A stretch of DNA of 64,000 nt, taken from NCBI GenBank assembly GCA_028753945.1, contig JAPNXP010000001.1:10778501-10842500 (forward strand), given 5' to 3'. A model generated the notes under the pieces. That model did not search any database. It saw only the letters and a list, made by a program, of their open reading frames with translations, and was not told where the DNA came from. Positions 10,085 through 20,594 of this stretch are shown here, in pieces. Numbering within the stretch: position 1 is the first letter of the stretch; each line of letters begins with the position of its first letter. Source of the DNA: Hexactinellida sp. DTS-2022. Taxonomy: Eukaryota; Porifera; Hexactinellida. Made by a program: the position numbers and the translations under genes.

Positions 10085-12711
10085 TTGGCTTACCATTTTT
10101 CAAGAAATAATTATCTAAGTTGATTAATACAAGTCTACTTGGCCCAATCAACTGGGTCGAGTTAACAAGCTCGATTTTCGGGTTTAATTAATTCATAATT
10201 GAGGACTAATTCTAATTCTAATTTGAAAAATAAAATGAGGAATTTATTATAACTGTTCAATGTCATTTTGAATGTTATTTCTTTCCAGGCAAAACATGTA
10301 CGTATATATAATTATTTAAATAATTCAAGTAAGAAATACTACTTAACTTTTAATTTTAGGAGAACATAAAGAAGAAGAAAGTACTGAGATATGTTCACAA
10401 GGAGAGCTGATATTAAATATTCCAATACTAGACCAATATGTACATATTCTATCCGACAAACAGAAGGCCTGGCGTTTGCAGAATTCCTCAGTCATATTTA
10501 TGTCAGATTTTGATGCCACTAATGGTAATATAAGTAAATAAGTTCACTGAATTTCTGTGATTTGTTTAATAACTTTATTTTCCTATGTTAGGTGAAGTAT
10601 TGTTAACGAAGAAGAGGGTTTTGATTGAAACAAGTTTGGAGATATTTTATCTTGTCACCTAAATTCATGCTTACATTATCAAGCATATAACATGTGTTTA
10701 GAGTTCCAAAGTTTGGCTTTAGCAGAATCCAAATTACACGCAGACAGTACCTATTTTACAATAGATGCTAATATAATCTTTCTCATTAGGAATGGATATC
10801 ACTGCTTTTATATGAAAGAAAGGAAGTGGTATTGCGATAACTGTAGCGGAATGTGCAAGCAAAAGTCAACTTTACAGAAGATTCTTTCTGAATACATAGA
10901 TCAAATACCTATAGCCCCGAAGGTTCTTGACTATTCAACAATATCTACTCGAGAAATTCCATTTAAACTAAGTAAGAACTTAGCAAATATTTATAATGAA
11001 CAGCTTACACAAGGAATCATGCTACCCATAAATCTCAAATCGGATATTTCTTTTTGCGAGCAAGGCCATATTTTTAATATTGTGAGAAAAATTTAGTTGC
11101 AGCAAAGAAGGGAATCATTTTTTACACAGAAAATGATATACGTGACTTAAAAGAACATACAGGTATGTATAATTTATGTTGTTTTTACCTTTCCGATATT
11201 CAGACTTAATTTGTCATATATTTAGTACTACAACCTGCTAAGGAAAGTGTAATTGCAAAGTTGTGGTGATGATTATAATATTTATTACTCAATGTTAACA
11301 ATCGGTACTTTATCCATTACGGAGTCCTATACGAATACAGCAAATGTATGACTATGTCAAGGAATACACTTCATGGATACATGAGGTATGTATTTTCATA
11401 AAGTCTATGTACGTAATTTAAAGGTTAAATATCATCTTCCTATAATTTTAGAGCAAAGAATAATAAATTCCGCAGGATGGGCAGAGAACTCAGCTTTAGT
11501 TACCACATTTTGCAACACGGATGGAATGGATATTTACGAATGTTAGATATTTAACTACACAAACAGTTTTATTTGCCCCAGGTGTAGAGATGCTCCGGAA
11601 ATATTGGTTTTAGATGGAATCACAATGGAAACAATCAAAAAACTTCCTGATTCACAACAAGAATATGATGAGAATCAGAGGTACCCATTAGTCCCTATGT
11701 CAAAAAGATTATTCTAAAAAACAGAAAAAATGTCTAAAAAACAGAAAAAATGTCAGAGAATATTGTGCAAATGGATTGTTAGAAGGCGCATTTCATGCCA
11801 TGATAAGTTCTCTAGAGTTCAAAGAATTTACCGATTATTTAATCTTTCTAATAGTGTTAGAGAAGAGATTTATGCAGTTAACTATAGTTATCCCAACGCC
11901 AAAGTTGTCATCGAACTCTGTCCCGATCCGAGTCGATTACTGGCCTATTTCCTATTTCAATTCTCGACGATGAAGAAATGAAAGCTATTGTCCACCTTTC
12001 TGATGGAACACCAATTAATCAAGGAATACTGTTCGAGATTTGCGGCAAAATTTACACTTTCAAGTTACTCATTAATTCGTTTTCTGAAGTAAATGAACAA
12101 CTGAATACGGCGTTGACTCTTAATACTCTTCTAGCTGGTTTGCTAAAGTCAATTCTGTTCAAAATTGAGGCACTCAATACTCATAGAGATAGAAGGAAAT
12201 TAGTTGAGGCAGCATCATCTAATAATTTTATTCAATAGTTTCCAGGAATAGCAAGACGTTACAGGCATCTTACTATATGTTAATGTGTACAAGTATGAAC
12301 TCATGTTAAATGATTTATCCAATAGATTACCTATTTATGAAGACTAGAATGAAGAAAAATGTATTAAAAGATGTACAAAAGTATATCCAAAACACCAAAG
12401 GCTATCACCGGGACTGTTAGTTCTAGTTTGTAAGCACAAAGTATGCTACGGATTTGAAATTCTTCGTTCTAAAGAGTCCACAACAACAGTATTCAATCTA
12501 TTGCTGACGTTATTTCAAACCCCCCATGTATAATTATATACGACAATGCGTCTAATTTACATAATACATGCATTACGGTATCAGGTTAGAACCTAGATCA
12601 AAATAATAGGTTCCCTCACAGGTGAGAAAACTATCTCTGAAACATTTAGGCATAAGTTATGCTATTTTTTTCAGTTGGATGTCCAATTGTATTAAAATTA
12701 ATATATTTTAT

Positions 12712-13374
12712 GAATGAATGAATGGATGAAACTTTATTTTATGAGGGATACCTGATAAGCAATATTATTATTATTGCTTATCTAACTCAGGATAAATAAA
12801 ACATATACATACAGAAATAATTATACAGTACATAGTAAGTGCAGAATAAGGTAACATTACTTGAAGATGATACAACGTTGTAATTGTCATGATTAGACTA
12901 ATAGTGATTTGCTTATGTACCATCTAATAGACCAATTTAAATTTCTTAAAACTGTCTGTATATTTTATTTCGTCACTCAGTTTATTATAGTACTCAGCGC
13001 CTCTGTAAAAGATACTTTTCCGACATATTTCTAGTGTTAGGTTTGGAATGATGTTCTCTTTGAATTTGTCTGGTTGTTCTTATATTGCAGCTGGATCTTA
13101 GACAGAATAAATGGGTTATGTTGTCCGGAAGTAAATTATTTATAGCTTTATAAATAAAACCACACAATAGATAATCGATTCTATCTGGAAAGGGAAGGAT
13201 CTTCAGTTGTTGAAATAATGGAAGTGATCTTGCTCGAGTAGGTTTATTGAGTATCATTCGTATAGCTCTTTTTTGTAATCGATACAGTTTTATTTTAGCA
13301 GTAGAACTAGTTAGTACGTACATTTTGCTTTCCCCTGATGGTACGTATTTACCAAGTTTTACTGTATGAATCAA
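12712..13374 (-). mobile_element. 5'-truncated LINE (CR1/L2/Jockey-like) 3' fragment in a KDZ intron
   Basis: A 126-codon minus-strand frame (12994-13374) contains KLYRLQKRAIRMILNKP and IDYLLCGFIYKAINNLLPD, the conserved stretch after the reverse transcriptase core in many non-LTR retrotransposons. Downstream on the minus strand lies non-coding DNA ending in a (TTCA)n-like tail at 12712-12732, as in L2/CR1-type elements. The fragment lies between exon-like coding ending near 12570 and coding resuming near 13380. Its own 5' part is absent, typical of truncated reverse transcription. Confidence 0.75.
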
Positions 13375-13703
13375 TTGTTATTTTAGAGATCCTCAACTTT
13401 TCAAAGATACTACATTCCTGGTTGACCGCTTTCACTGGAAGAATCATTACTGCAACCCATCTTATTCTTTGAAATCTGTCAAAAGTGAAGATTTCAAGAG
13501 AATTAATTCTCAAGTTTGCGAGCAGTTATTCTCTACGCTCAGAAGAATATCTACTCAAGTATCTTTCATGCGGATTGAAAACGTATTTTACAATGTCCGG
13601 TATTTTTTGTATTGTTTGAATAAACAAGAATTAGAAAATTTTTAATAAATTGAATTTAGTTCACTAAATCATTAAATATATTATATATAACTTGATCACA
13701 TGT

Positions 13704-14886
13704 TTACTCTTTCATCTTTGTAATTTGGCATTTTCTGCATTTAAACGAGAGTACCTTTTGACTAGTATCCTTGAGTCCAATACATGGTTTGTGAAACCAT
13801 ATATGACAGCTTGGACACATGACCATGTTTTTGTAAGCGAATTCGGGTAACCGACACAGACACCATAACTTGATGGTATAAACGTGTTTTGTACTACTCA
13901 CATTTGAAGCCAGACTTAGCCAGTCTATTTGAAAGCGTAGGTAAGGGTGATATCTTTTCCAAATTGATAAAACTCTGGAGCTGTTTTCTCATATTTGCTT
14001 GGCGCCATCTCATTTGGTCAGGTTCTAAATCATTCCCCAATGCGATGCAAACAGTGATCGCAAACACTCCGTAATCCGATACACTTCTTTGTTGTTGTAG
14101 GGGTTCCACAGTTAATTTTAAATCTCCAGATTCTCTACGGTAGAGAAGTGCAAGCTGGATGTCTAGTTGTTCGCTAGTGTGCTTGGTGATACATCGAATC
14201 GTAAACAGATGCATCTCCTTTATCATCAATCCTTGAGCACACCCAGTGTAATCCACCATCATCATGACATGATGGATTTGAAAACTTGTTAGTGGTGCTT
14301 TGATGAACTGGCGAATCTATAAAATTAAATGAAGTATCATTCCTAATTATATTAGTATAAGTACATTCAAAAAGCGATAATTACCTCTGATAACAGTGAT
14401 AAGAGAGTATCCTGAAGTCCGAGAATGTGTGGGTAATTGTTTTTCATTAGAACCTAAAATACGAAATAGAAATTCCATTATTGCTATTTAAAATAACATT
14501 ATATTAATTAAACTCACCCCAAAAGCATTGATAGTTACATCACTAAGGAAAGTATTGGGATTTGAGAGTTCTCTAAGACATTCTTTCCTCACTTTTTCAT
14601 CTAAAATTGTTATAAATTTTACATTTAAAGGGCTTAACGGAATTGCTCCAGATAGTTTTATAATTGAAGCTGGTGAAGTATCCGAAAAAGGGATAATTAA
14701 GGCTGGGGAGCGTGGGTGATCGAGTTGCATTCCAGATAAGACAATGGGAGTATAAGGAATTGAATTGAAATTAAGATCAAAGGAATTAGGTCCGGGAGAA
14801 TTATTTTGAGATTGTTGCTGGCAGGAAATCACTGAAGGAATAGCAGTTGGATTTGTAAAAATTTCATCGTTAATTTCAGTTTCCAA
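13704..14886 (-). CDS. Ulp1-like cysteine-protease-fold protein with C-terminal PHD finger, active site apparently lost
   Basis: Start at ATG 14886 (METEINDEIF). Proposed exons: 14886-14519, 14453-14395, 14316-13902, each with GT/AG ends, then PHD-coding sequence down to 13704. Exon 1 ends FLSDVTINAFG; exon 2 reads VLMKNNYPHILGLQDTLLSLL, matching the entry of Ulp1/C48-like proteases linked to KDZ elements. In exon 3 the expected His-Trp region reads IHHVMMMVDYTGC, and the site normally Asp-Cys-Gly reads SDYGVFAI (Cys to Tyr), so catalysis is unlikely. The C-terminus is a C4HC3 PHD finger: CLCRLPEF, MVMCPSCHIWFHKPC, FKCRKCQ. A 33-nt gap with GTGAGT at its start separates exon 3 from the PHD frame; it is either a mini-intron or a frameshift. 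The gene converges on the KDZ transposase. Confidence 0.68.
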
Positions 14887-15208
14887 CGGATCTTTATTTG
14901 TTTTTAAATGAATAGGTGACCTGCCTCTAAAACTCTCAGTTAAAGCTCTCTCACAAAGTTATGGGTATAGATATTCTCGTATTGATTGGACTACAATGAG
15001 TAATGTAGATCTGTCCAAATTCTTTGACTTTTTCAGAAAAGGTAGATCTTTAGGCCAAAATATAGGCTGAAATTCGCTGTTCCCCCAAAAATTACGCGGT
15101 TTTCCTACAATAATTTATTAATTCATTTAAGTTAATTCTAATCGAGTATTTTAGAATTACGATTTGACCATTCCAATTGATTTGAAATATTCCATTAGGA
15201 AAATAATT
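14887..15208. other. Upstream region of the Ulp1-like gene, no gene seen
   Basis: AT-rich sequence that would hold the promoter of the minus-strand Ulp1-like/PHD gene. No coding or strong repeat signal is visible. Confidence 0.4.
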
Positions 15209-15536
15209 TATTAAAACACGATTGTTGTTTGTTTGTGTGTTTGTTTGCTTAGATTGTATTAAAGTGATGGGGAATAGAAACCGCATTTATACGTATATGA
15301 GAAAAAAAATTCGAAATGTTATTATAGGTAAACAAGTATGCTGATTTCGAATTTCGCATTTACAAATTTCAAAATGAATATTTACTGATGTTGTTTATCA
15401 AAAATAGGTAAACAAATTATGGAAAATTCAAAATGAACTAGAGACTAACTTCCATTTGTTGGATAAGGTAAACAAGTATGCTGACTACGAATTACTATTT
15501 TTGTCTATTAAAAAAAGCGAGACCGAAAGGCTCGTA
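15209..15536 (+). mobile_element. Non-autonomous Helitron-like unit nested in the KDZ element
   Basis: Begins TTATTAAAACACGATTGTTG, then a GTTT/GT tract and AGATTGTATTAAAGTGATGG, as at 60284 and (inverted) 30180. The body has two or three copies of GGTAAACAAGTATGCTGA. It ends with a reduced hairpin AGCGAGACCGAAAGGCTCGTA. It is about 330 bp long and has no coding capacity. Confidence 0.7.
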
Positions 15537-16207
15537 ATTATATAAATTGCACGATATACTTTGTTGCAACTTTATATGATCATCAACTAATTTAGTTTCA
15601 TGTAATATTGTTGAACAACACAGTTGAATCGTGCATGTTGGAAAAACAGGAAAACTCACTGGGTGCCTTTTGAGTAGCCCACGACAAAATCTTCCTCAAT
15701 ACCGAGACACTGAGTGATTTTAGATCTTGTTTTAGAAGATGCATCATTTCATCTTCTTTATCTATAATGTACGATGAGTCGCCTAGTGTTGTTGATCGCT
15801 CGAAAGTCAAAGTTCTACAAACTATTTCTTTGGTTTCAGAAATATGTTCCCGGAAATAATTGTACCAATTACTGATAATGCACCCTTCCAGGAGTACACT
15901 ACGCCTATGGATTCTCCTGTAACATTTTGGAATCTTTGGATTGCTTCTGATCCCCTTGCATTACCTTGGTTATACGAGGCTTCCGAAAATATTCTGATTG
16001 ACTGAATTTAGAAATTTGTTTTCGATGAATAAGAAGGTTCAAAATTTTAATTTGATTATTAGTCAATAAGCAAGAAATTATTAATATATGAAGTATAGTG
16101 ACACAATATAGGGCTCAGTTTGATCTATTTATAGTCCTAATTAAATATGATAAACAACAAAAAACTTCTCACCATACAGTTTGTAAAGCACAAACATCTT
16201 ATCACTA
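15537..16207 (+). CDS. Inner flank of the KDZ element with a 53-aa ORF of unknown function
   Basis: ATG at 15844 opens a short plus-strand frame ending at 16005 (MFPEIIVPITDNAPF ... FWNLWIASDPLALPWLYEA). Its composition looks more protein-like than its surroundings, but I recognise no family. A 70-codon minus-strand frame at 15598-15810 is equally unassigned. Either may be a remnant exon of an element gene or chance. Confidence 0.2.
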
Positions 16208-16332
16208 TGTACCTAATGGACATGTCCAGTGTACCTTATGAACATGTCCAGTGTACCTAATGGACATGTCCAGTGTACCTAACGGACATATCCAGTGTAC
16301 CTAACGGACATATCCAGTGTACTTTTTAATAC
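16208..16332 (-). repeat. Right subterminal array of the KDZ element
   Basis: Five inverted copies of the left-end unit (ACCTAATGGACATGTCCAGTGT and variants). The outer two carry GGACATATCC instead of the palindromic GGACATGTCC. The array ends CCAGTGTACTTTTTAATAC. Confidence 0.85.
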
Positions 16333-17654
16333 GTATATGGTATCTTCTTAATCTTCCCAGCAAATTTCATCCTAAATTTTCGAATATTTTGTTACACCGC
16401 CACACTGTAATTTTTTTTCCATTCTGTTTCATAATTATTTCAGTGAAAAGCTCTGATCACAACTATTAAAATTGTTTCTAGTATTGACTCGAATTAATTA
16501 CATAGTTCCAAATTGCGTAATATTGAATTCCTATACATACCTCCCTGAAAGTATGCGCGCCTGATCAACACTAGTTACACTGCTTATTAATGCATTATGT
16601 ATTCAATATTCATAGCTACACTAATCAATACTTACTATATCAAGTATGTACGTAGTATAAATAGGTGATATTTTCTTAACCAACCACAACTTTTTAATAT
16701 GAATTGTGATTTATATATTTGAAGGTGCCACTTTTGAAGAATTTCAATTTGACATGTCATGACACATTTGTCGCGTTATATTTTATTCTCAAACTGGTGG
16801 TTCCTGATGTCTGTTATACTTCTATTCTCAGAGCCGAGTGGTTGCTCTTATCGCGTTATATTTATTCTCAAACTTGGTGGTTACTGATGTCGCGTTATAT
16901 TTAATTCTCAGACAAGTGGATGTCGCGTTATATTGCATATTCTCAGATACTGGTGGTTACCAACATTTGCTAGATTTCAAACAGTTCTTTAGGCAGCTAA
17001 GGTCAGTATTGCTGTTATTGCTTTTGTTATTTTGTAATTTTATATGTACGTATGTATTGGTTCATAATTTAGAAAATTATATATTATAGAGGCTATTCCC
17101 CTAATTTGCTCCTTTCTTTTTACAAACTCATAGAAATCTCCCTGATTTACATACTGTCCTGACTATATTTTACATACATAAAACGATCCCTTCATTAATC
17201 CATTGATTTCGTTAATGCTTTTCCTTGAATTTCCACTATGAATGTCTCCGAATGAGTTTCTATAGTTTCTGTTACACTCAAATTATATTATTGCAGAATA
17301 ACATTATTTGTAGGTTGATTTTTCAGGTACTTATGTACATGACAAATATTGAATAGTGCAGTGTCTGATAAAATGTTTGAAAAATGTTTCAGTGCTAGTA
17401 CTGAATAGAGTTGTAGTCTTGAAGAGTATTATTATTGTTCTATACTATATTTAGACTGGGATAGCTATTCTAACTGCTGCTACATCTTAATAATAACATC
17501 TTAATTCGCAAATTTCTGGGAGGGGGAAAAATCAAGCCTGGGGGTAAATCTGGGGGCGCCCCCCTCTAAGAAACCCTACACTTAATTAACTAACACGTTT
17601 TTGGTTATGCTGTCTGGATTTAACATTCTTTATTAAGTAATACTACATCTGACC
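16333..17654. other. Non-coding DNA with a short tandem array
   Basis: Apart from the tandem repeat at 16770-16965, no gene, RNA gene or recognisable transposon end is seen. Confidence 0.4.
16770..16965 (+). repeat. Imperfect tandem repeat of about 40-50 bp, 4-5 copies
   Basis: Repeated phrase TCGCGTTATATTTATTCTCA followed by AAACTGGTGGTTACTGATG, with length variation. Short frames reading through it give repeated ALYFILKLVV-like peptides, best explained by the repeat rather than by a gene. Confidence 0.75.
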
Positions 17655-18127
17655 GTGACCTACGTTATAATAAGGCCTGTTCACTAGTGTTAAATTTTGG
17701 ACCATGGATGTCGTTTAAGTCCATTGATTCTTTTTAGAATATATGTTATAGTCAGAGATAACTAACCAATTAGTAATCCAGAACAAAAAATATGAATGCC
17801 TTGCAACCTTTGCAGTCGGTTAATGTCGAAAATTCTCGAAAAATATAGAAAGTTAAACCCAATTAGTTGTTATTGTTCTTCAAATATTTATTTGCTAAAA
17901 ACTTATATTCACTTTCATGTTTTCTTTAATATTTTGTACAATTGCAACATTCATTTACTTCAAATGTGTTTGGTATTAAGCCCAATAATATTTACTTCTT
18001 CTGGATTACTACTTGGTTAATTATCTCAGACTATAACATTTATTCTAAAAAGAATCAATGGACTTAAACGACATCCATGGTCCAAAATTTAACACTAGTG
18101 AACAGGCCTTATTATAACGTAGGTCAC
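17655..18127. mobile_element. Foldback MITE, 473 bp, arms about 114 bp
   Basis: Left arm from GTGACCTACGTTATAATAAG and right arm ending CTTATTATAACGTAGGTCAC are inverted copies. Pairing is nearly perfect for about 93 bp and continues with mismatches to about 17768 / 18014. The spacer of about 245 bp is non-coding. No target-site duplication is clear. Confidence 0.88.
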
Positions 18128-19962
18128 AGATTAATTTAATTATTTCATAAAGGAATCCAACTTAGATTGTTTGCAATTTTCTGCGAATACTTGAATAGCC
18201 GTAATTCAGAAACTAATTAATACTAATGTAAATGAGTAGTTGAGCGGGACTTTGAAAAGTGTCGGAATATCGGGGTGGTCGTTATTCTGATGTGGTCGTT
18301 AAGCGGGGTTCCACTGTATATATATATATATATATATATATTTGAAATTGATTGAAAATGACGTGGAAATGATTTGTAGAATAATTTGAAGACTGATTTG
18401 AAAATGATCTGAAAACCATTTGAAAATGGTTATGAAATTATTTCAAATCAAATCAAATCAATTCAAATCATTTGAGGATTCTAATAGTTTCAAATCGAAT
18501 CAAATATTTAGCTACTCAAAATTCTCTTAAATCAAATCAAATCAAATCAAATATTGGTTTAATACGTACTTCGGTTTAGCACTTACTAACTGTATAAACA
18601 AAGTTTGTCAAATTATATGTATCTCTATGTAGTGCCATGTCGGTTAGTACGTACACTTGGATAATACTTCTAATTGTTCTCTCCCGAGGGGACGTACTAA
18701 CCGAGTTCTACTTTAATACTTTAAAGAAACAACCCTGTTAGGCATGTAACTCATTGATGAAGATGCTCTCTTTATTTAACAGATATCCACAGAAGTTATC
18801 TCTTTATTTATATTTACATAAACACGCGGCTACTCATACTTACTACAGTTTGGCATCAGATCTCAACAGTTCTTATTTGAGGAGCTTTGTTTTAATAACA
18901 CATGGTATACATCAACGAATTCTCAAAACAGGTTTTTTATTGAATGGAATGCAATGTTAATTTTTATCTTTTATATTTACTTCTATATCGTATACGTACT
19001 ACGTATACTACTTCATTTTCTATTTCATATAATGTTATATATCCTATGTTGTTTTATGTTATAGTTAAATATTGGCTAGACTGTTCAGTCTACCGATAGA
19101 GTTGTGTTACGAAATTATAATTTTCATGAGACCTGAATTTATGTAGAAAATTATAGCTGTGTCGACACTTCGTTATAAATGATTTTATAGAAATTGTTTT
19201 CTTTCTATTGCCCCCCAAACCAAAATAATCTCAGAAGTTAGACATACTGCCATCCCAGGCCAGGACGTTACGTAATCTTCCCCTAGAAAACCCCTAATAT
19301 CTTCGTATTTCTAATATTATCTTCCACTATGATCATATAACAATACATAATGTCTATCTTATTTATTTAAACGCGATGGTTTTTCTTGTTCCGACTACTG
19401 GGAGTCCGACAATTCGTGACACGACAATTCGGAACATCCAACTTATTTGTTATACTGTCCCTAAAAATTAGCATACAGACTTTACATCTTAGGTAATGAT
19501 GAGTAATTTGGATTTCATCAGTTATTTAATTATATTGTCATACAAAATATAATCAATTATGGAATACACGTATACATAGATTGTTAGGATCAGTCAGTTC
19601 CAATAATGAAGTGATCGCTATGGCTCTTAAAATTTCCATCCTCGGTCGTTCTGGATAACTTCCAATTAGATTCTTTAATTTATCTTTCATTATCCTGTGT
19701 TACCTTCCGTTTGACTGGCTGATCTCCAGGAATTTACTTAGCCTGTCTGATTTCCCTAGTCCTTGTTCCCGTTTTAATGCAGAAATGAATTTCCAAATGT
19801 TGGGATGATATAGCAACCAACAGTTGCATTAAAACGTAAAACTACGATGTCATGCTATCGACTGCCTTAGTGCTGTTGTATGACAGTTAACTACCATGAC
19901 ACTTTAACTACCTTGTATTATTCTAACCATGGATATTCCAGCCAATGCAGCCATGACAGTTT
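18128..19962. other. Non-coding DNA with simple repeats and a pogo-like end
   Basis: Contains TTAAGCGGGGTTCCACTGTA at 18298-18317 (pogo-like right end), a (TA)n run at 18318-18342 and a TCAAA/ATCAA pentamer-rich stretch at 18430-18560. At 19860-19960, GTTAACTACCATGACAC-like phrases recur just outside the MULE. No gene is supported. Confidence 0.45.
18298..18560. repeat. (TA)n plus ATCAA/TTTGA low-complexity tract
   Basis: A dinucleotide TA run is followed by GAAAATGATTTG-like and AAATCAAATC-like repeats on both sides of a weak inversion. Confidence 0.7.
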
Positions 19963-20231
19963 AACTACCAATGACTGGGGGACGCGTCATTAGTTCTACT
20001 GCGGAAGTAGGCATTAGTTCTAAATTTCAATTCTAGACGTTAGTTCTATTATTTGCAGCCAGTAGACGTTAGTTCTATTCCCAAAATTGGCGTTAGTTCT
20101 ATTATTTGCAGCATGTAGACGTTAGTTCTACTCGTACTCAGTTGACTGATTTAATGATTATAAATGAAAGAGAAAACAAAGAAAATATGCATTATTAACT
20201 AAGATTAATTAACGAAATGAAGGAGAACGGT

Positions 20232-20552
20232 TTAATTTAGATATATTTGAAACTTTTCAGTGATTGGACTCCTGCAGGTTGGGCACGTCTTAACCGTTTC
20301 AATAATAGTGTCACTACAATGTTTGCAGCAATTTGCATGTTTACATGGTATGAATAACCATGTACTATCTCGTTGAGTAAGACAAATCTCGCACAAACTT
20401 TGATTTTCAGATTGTAGAGCCGGCTCTTCTTCATCGTTTTCATCTGAATTATCTGATACGTAAATCACGCTAGAATCATCTAAAGATATTGCGTTCTTTA
20501 AAGATATGGATATGCAGCCAAGGAATTCCCATGGAGTGCACAAGCCACTCAC
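20232..20552 (-). CDS. RING-finger protein (IAP-type C3HC4) of the MULE
   Basis: 106 codons, or the end of a longer spliced reading frame since it directly follows the transposase. After an acidic stretch (SDNSDENDEEE) comes a C-terminal RING: CEIC, then WLFIPCKHANCCKHC, then TCPTCRSPI. The spacing C-x2-C ... C-x-H-x3-C-x2-C ... C-x2-C matches RINGs of the IAP/XIAP type, which commonly act as ubiquitin E3 ligases. All metal-binding residues are present, unlike the frame-broken transposase upstream. Inferred role: an accessory ubiquitin ligase of the transposon. A degenerate relative occurs at 43560-43790. Confidence 0.75.
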   Translation of the reverse strand: MSGLCTPWEFLGCISISLKNAISLDDSSVIYVSDNSDENDEEEPALQSENQSLCEICLTQRDSTWLFIPCKHANCCKHCSDTIIETVKTCPTCRSPITEKFQIYLN

Positions 20553-20594
20553 AAGTTTCTGTTTGCATTTATTACGCTCAAGGTTGATCCTAAC

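Larger units (their letters stand above)
9767..13645 (+). pseudogene. KDZ-type DDE transposase, intron-containing, frame-broken
   Basis: Start chosen at ATG 9767 (MAEKLSTSTFD). Exon-like blocks are bounded by GT/AG signals: 9767-9938 (donor GTAAGT), about 10360-10525, about 10592-11160, about 11452-12570 and 13380-13645. Family signals: a Cys-rich N-terminal block, FICPRC followed by EILVLDGITM (first catalytic Asp), VCKHKVCYGFEILRS, VIIYDNASNLHNTC (second Asp) and a C-terminal VDRFHWKNHYCNPSYS then INSQVCEQLFSTLRRIS (Glu), matching the metazoan HMGXB3-like/KDZ transposase family. Frameshifts are evident near 10650, 11090, 11550 and across 11700-12400, so it cannot make full-length protein. 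The intron before the last exon holds a LINE tail. The TAA stop overlaps an AATAAA poly(A) signal at 13644-13649. Confidence 0.82.
9515..16332. mobile_element. Composite KDZ DNA transposon with convergent transposase and Ulp1-like/PHD genes
   Basis: Outer ends are inverted copies of GTATTAAAAAGTACACTGGA (left 9515; right ends 16332). Each end continues into an inverted array of a roughly 22-24-bp unit with core GGACATGTCC. Inside are a transposase gene (+) and a Ulp1-like/PHD gene (-) meeting tail to tail at about 13.65-13.70 kb. KDZ transposons are known to associate with SUMO-protease-like genes. Flanking 8-mers TCTTCGAG and GTATATGG do not match, so no target-site duplication is seen. Later insertions: LINE tail 12712-13374 and Helitron-like unit 15209-15536. 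Confidence 0.8.

Noticed and set aside
10060-10085. CTGATGAGTCC resembling a hammerhead ribozyme core
   Set aside because: No GAAA box or correct stem II and no cleavage-site strand at the right spacing; the match is explained by the hairpin arms.
17796-18020. 74-codon frame in the foldback spacer
   Set aside because: No recognisable domain, low-complexity composition and location in a MITE make coding unlikely.
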